Source: Candidatus Eiseniibacteriota bacterium (GTDB taxonomy: Bacteria; Eisenbacteria; RBG-16-71-46; SZUA-252). Taken from it: a DNA stretch of 37,865 bases. The stretch lies in contig VBOR01000065.1 of NCBI GenBank assembly GCA_005893165.1, positions 1 through 37,865 on the forward strand, written 5' to 3'. Positions within the stretch are counted from its first letter, which is position 1. Every line of letters starts with the position of its first letter. Both the position numbers and the translations under genes were made by a program. The notes below the pieces were generated by a model. It had not been told where the DNA came from. It did not search any database and saw only the letters and a list, made by a program, of their open reading frames with translations. Below, piece by piece: positions 35,713 through 37,865 of this stretch.

Positions 35713-36018
35713 CTCTCATAGCCTCCTTTGTTAGATTGACCCCGAATGCTCCAGAGTCGCTTGCCCGGACTCCGGCCAAGAACAAGGGAAAGCATCGGGT
35801 CCGGTGCATCGGGAGAGCGTTACGTGCGGGTTGAAGGTTCCCTGCCCCACCCCCTTTCCGTTTGGTCTGTAACGATTTCCATGACCAACCAATCCTCCCC
35901 AGCCCGACTGCCATGGGGCACAAAAATTTCGGCGCAACGTAGTCGTTTCCCGGGAACGCTGTCAACTCAAATCTGCGGATTCTCGGAGCAATCTGTTGCG
36001 GCGCAGCGGCTTATGTGA
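35713..36018 (-). other. Intergenic leader region upstream of the 449-aa outer-membrane protein gene
   Basis: 306 bp without a supported gene. It holds the promoter at 35936-35965 and about 215 nt of predicted leader. Visible in the leader are two copies of CCGATGC within 26 nt and a CCGGAGTCCGG palindrome. Short open frames cross it (for example 35937-35731) but lack ribosome binding sites. I see no terminator for the upstream GWxTD gene. Confidence 0.45.
35936..35965 (-). promoter_or_regulatory. Sigma-70 promoter of the 449-aa outer-membrane protein gene
   Basis: Minus strand TTGACA (35965-35960), an 18-nt spacer and TACGTT (35941-35936). The layout matches the receptor promoter at 34243-34272. 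The predicted start is near 35929. Confidence 0.6.
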
Positions 36019-37383
36019 CTACTGGCCGGCCGGGTTCGCCACCAGCTCGTACCGCCCGAAACCATCGTGGTCGACGAACACGAAGGTGCGACGATCGCGG
36101 TAGTAGTACCAGATTTCTTCCGGAGGACGGTCGAAATTGAATGGGTTCCGAACCACCTCGTCCGGTCTCCCGTACACGATGTAGATTCGCCCCATGTCGG
36201 ACTTCCAGCCGGGCCCGCCGGTGGCGAAATGCTGGTTCGCGTACTGGACCCGTTGATAGAAGGTGTCGCGCGCTTCGTTCTCCGGGGTATCGGGAGTCGG
36301 ATCGCGCCGCTTCCAGAAGACGTCCCAGTAGGCTTTCCGCGCGTCTTCGTCGTGAAGCCTTCCGATCTCGTCGATTTCCTGCTGCGTGGCGATGTAACGG
36401 AGCACGTCGACCGACTGCGCGGAAGCGAATCCGAGCGTCGCTCGTGATTGATCCACCTCGAAGGTCTTGTCGCGCCGGACCGTCGCGGTCTTGCGGTCCT
36501 TGGCGCCGGGAGATGGGGGCACGTTGAGGGCGACCGTGAAGCGATAGGGTCCCGCGCCCACATTGACGAGCCTCGGTTGAAGCCGGAACGGCGTCCTGCC
36601 GGGAAGCCTCGGGAACGTCGTGTCCCCCGCCGCCACCTGCTCCCCGGTCTCGCTCGTCACCTTGTAGTAGAGACGATAGGTCGAGTCCGCGGCTGCTCCC
36701 CGGTGATCGAAGATCTCGCCCTGGATCGCGAAGGCGGCGATGTTGTCTCCATACCGCCTCGAAGGATTCGGAACGAACCGGTTTTCCGAAGCGGAGGGCT
36801 GGGGCTCGGAGGTCCCCAGGGTCAGATCCGAGAACCAGACGAGTCCGGGCGGCCCGGACGGAACCTCGAAGGGGATCGCGGTGCCCGAAGTCCGCTCCGC
36901 CACGAGATCCGTGATCGCGACCTCGATCCGGTACTTGGCGGGCGGCAGGGTGAAATCCAGATGATCGGTGATGTCCTCGCCGCGCTGCTTGGTTTCGGCA
37001 TAGGTCGCCGCGTGAAGCTCACGCGTGTAGGTGTCGCCGGCGACCTGCCGCTCCTTTTTCTCGCGGAAGAAGATCACGCGCACTTCGTAGGCGGCATGGT
37101 ATCCGGCGGGAGGGGTGCGCTGGAAGAGAAGCTCGCTTCGGCTCATCCGGTAATCGAGGCGGACGGTGGGCTGTCCCGATTCCCCGAGCTGAAGGGTGGC
37201 GTCCACGGAAAAGCGCGGACGATCGGCGCTCGTTCCCGGCGCCGGCGCTTCCGGCTCCGAAGGAGGGCCGGGGTTCTGGTATTGCGCCCGGGCGACGCTG
37301 CTCCACCCGCATGCGGCGCAGAGGAGAAGCGCGAGGACCCAGCGCGGATGAGCCCTACCGGAGCAAGATGAGCCTTCGGGCAT
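36019..37383 (-). CDS. GWxTD domain-containing secreted protein
   Basis: The protein is 454 aa. The signal peptide is MPEGSSCSGRAHPRWVLALL..VARA; a Pro-rich segment follows. The middle (about residues 65-320) is beta-rich, with two or three Ig-like strand sets. The C-terminal GWxTD domain has the motif in the variant form ATGGPGWKSDMGRIYIVYG (Ser for Thr), then GRPDEVVRNPF, EIWYYYRDRRTFVFVD and GFGRYELV, all typical. The function of this family is unknown; it is common in Acidobacteria and FCB relatives. ATG 37383 overlaps the upstream gene by 29 nt; an earlier in-frame GTG at 37443 would place extra residues before the signal peptide. Confidence 0.87.
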   Translation of the reverse strand: MPEGSSCSGRAHPRWVLALLLCAACGWSSVARAQYQNPGPPSEPEAPAPGTSADRPRFSVDATLQLGESGQPTVRLDYRMSRSELLFQRTPPAGYHAAYEVRVIFFREKKERQVAGDTYTRELHAATYAETKQRGEDITDHLDFTLPPAKYRIEVAITDLVAERTSGTAIPFEVPSGPPGLVWFSDLTLGTSEPQPSASENRFVPNPSRRYGDNIAAFAIQGEIFDHRGAAADSTYRLYYKVTSETGEQVAAGDTTFPRLPGRTPFRLQPRLVNVGAGPYRFTVALNVPPSPGAKDRKTATVRRDKTFEVDQSRATLGFASAQSVDVLRYIATQQEIDEIGRLHDEDARKAYWDVFWKRRDPTPDTPENEARDTFYQRVQYANQHFATGGPGWKSDMGRIYIVYGRPDEVVRNPFNFDRPPEEIWYYYRDRRTFVFVDHDGFGRYELVANPAGQ

Positions 37384-37865
37384 CGTCGATTCCGGGTCCT
37401 TTGAGCTGGAGGAAATAGACACCGTCGGCGAGGACGCGTCCACGACCGTCTCGTCCGTCCCATGTCACCGACCCGAAGCCACCGCCCGCGGCCGTCGTGC
37501 CGGAGATCGTGCGCACGAGGCGGCCATTCATTTCGTAGACACGGAGCTCCACGGATTTTCCACCATCGATCGACAGCACGCGATAGGGAATGTAGAGCGC
37601 CTGTCCGTTTCGCGGCCGGTACGGGTTTGGATAGGGGCGCCCCAGGGCCGAGTTGGAAGCGATGAAGATCGAGCCCTCGGCCGCCTTCCGCGACGAGCCG
37701 TCGGGGAAGAACGCGTCCAGGCGGTACCGGTAGCCCTGGCCTCCCCGGACGGAGGGGTCCGCGGCGGTCCGCGTTGCGGGGCTCAGGAGCGCGTCGTTCA
37801 CGCGATATTCGGCCGTTCCGGCCATCCCCTGCGCGGCGGGGCCGTCCTCCCGGTAGAGATTCCAG
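37355..37865 (-). CDS. Secreted protein with FlgD/T9SS-like C-terminal domain (5' end beyond window)
   Basis: Only the last 169 codons are inside the window; the frame is open to the right edge, with WNLYREDGP as its first visible residues, a fibronectin-III-like strand. The C-terminal part is a FlgD-Ig/T9SS type A-like domain: GRPYPNPYRPRNGQALYIPY, VELRVYEMNGRLVRTISG, VTWDGRDGRGRVLADGVYF, ending ARRLILLR. The conserved GVYFLQLK and basic tail fit a sorting or anchoring domain. An internal ATG at 37825 is not the real start. It is followed by the GWxTD gene with a 29-nt overlap, so the two probably share a transcript. The full protein cannot be named. Confidence 0.8.
   Translation of the reverse strand, partial: WNLYREDGPAAQGMAGTAEYRVNDALLSPATRTAADPSVRGGQGYRYRLDAFFPDGSSRKAAEGSIFIASNSALGRPYPNPYRPRNGQALYIPYRVLSIDGGKSVELRVYEMNGRLVRTISGTTAAGGGFGSVTWDGRDGRGRVLADGVYFLQLKGPGIDDARRLILLR

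Noticed and set aside
35731..35937. 68-codon minus-strand frame in the leader of the 449-aa protein gene
   Set aside because: It has no ribosome binding site, low-complexity composition, and begins at the predicted -10 element.

Overview
The window is high-GC, gene-dense bacterial chromosome. Nearly every gene lies on the minus strand; only 21361-21930 and 23304-24599 are on the plus strand. The gene content indicates a diderm with lipopolysaccharide: Kdo synthesis, LptB/LptC, MreBCD-RodA-PBP2, and a cluster of TonB-dependent receptor, PorV-like barrel, secreted proteins with FlgD/T9SS-like C-termini and a GWxTD protein. That mix is typical of deep FCB-related lineages; Candidatus Eisenbacteria or a relative is my best guess. 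This rests on recognition of gene families, not on a database search. I see no rRNA, tRNA, CRISPR, insertion sequence or prophage.

Layout, read in the direction of transcription (right to left) for the minus-strand genes. (a) 37865-36019: C-terminal end of a secreted protein, then a GWxTD protein. (b) 35712-34363: a single outer-membrane-type protein with its own promoter and a clear intrinsic terminator. (c) 33966-24625: probable operon of TonB-dependent receptor, secreted protein split by a frameshift, PorV-like barrel, PBP4-type DacB and LD-carboxypeptidase LdcA. (d) 23304-24599 (+): glutamate dehydrogenase, divergent from a rhomboid-TPR protein (23210-21963). (e) 21361-21930 (+): small secreted protein divergent from the cell-shape operon. 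(f) 21136-12939: mreB-mreC-mreD-mrdA-rodA-lgt-aroE-comF, with an 82-bp palindrome between aroE and comF. (g) 12788-6504: radical SAM/DUF2344 fusion, rng, rplU, rpmA, mdh. (h) 6415-1: kdsB-pyrG-kdsA-kdsD-lptC-lptB-rpoN, tightly overlapped, with rpoN running off the left edge.

Functionally the window is an envelope-building region. KdsD, KdsA and KdsB make and activate Kdo (PyrG supplies the CTP), LptB and LptC export LPS, Mre/Rod/PBP2 direct wall elongation, Lgt lipidates lipoproteins, and DacB plus LdcA trim peptidoglycan stem peptides next to an outer-membrane transport and secretion cluster. Many junctions are 4-nt ATGA or GTGA overlaps, which suggests translational coupling.

The observations most worth checking are the long palindrome before comF, the frameshift or deletion in the secreted protein, a promoter that sits almost on the kdsB start codon (possibly leaderless), the absence of lptA and kdsC from the Kdo/Lpt cluster, and the two long 5' leaders before outer-membrane protein genes.
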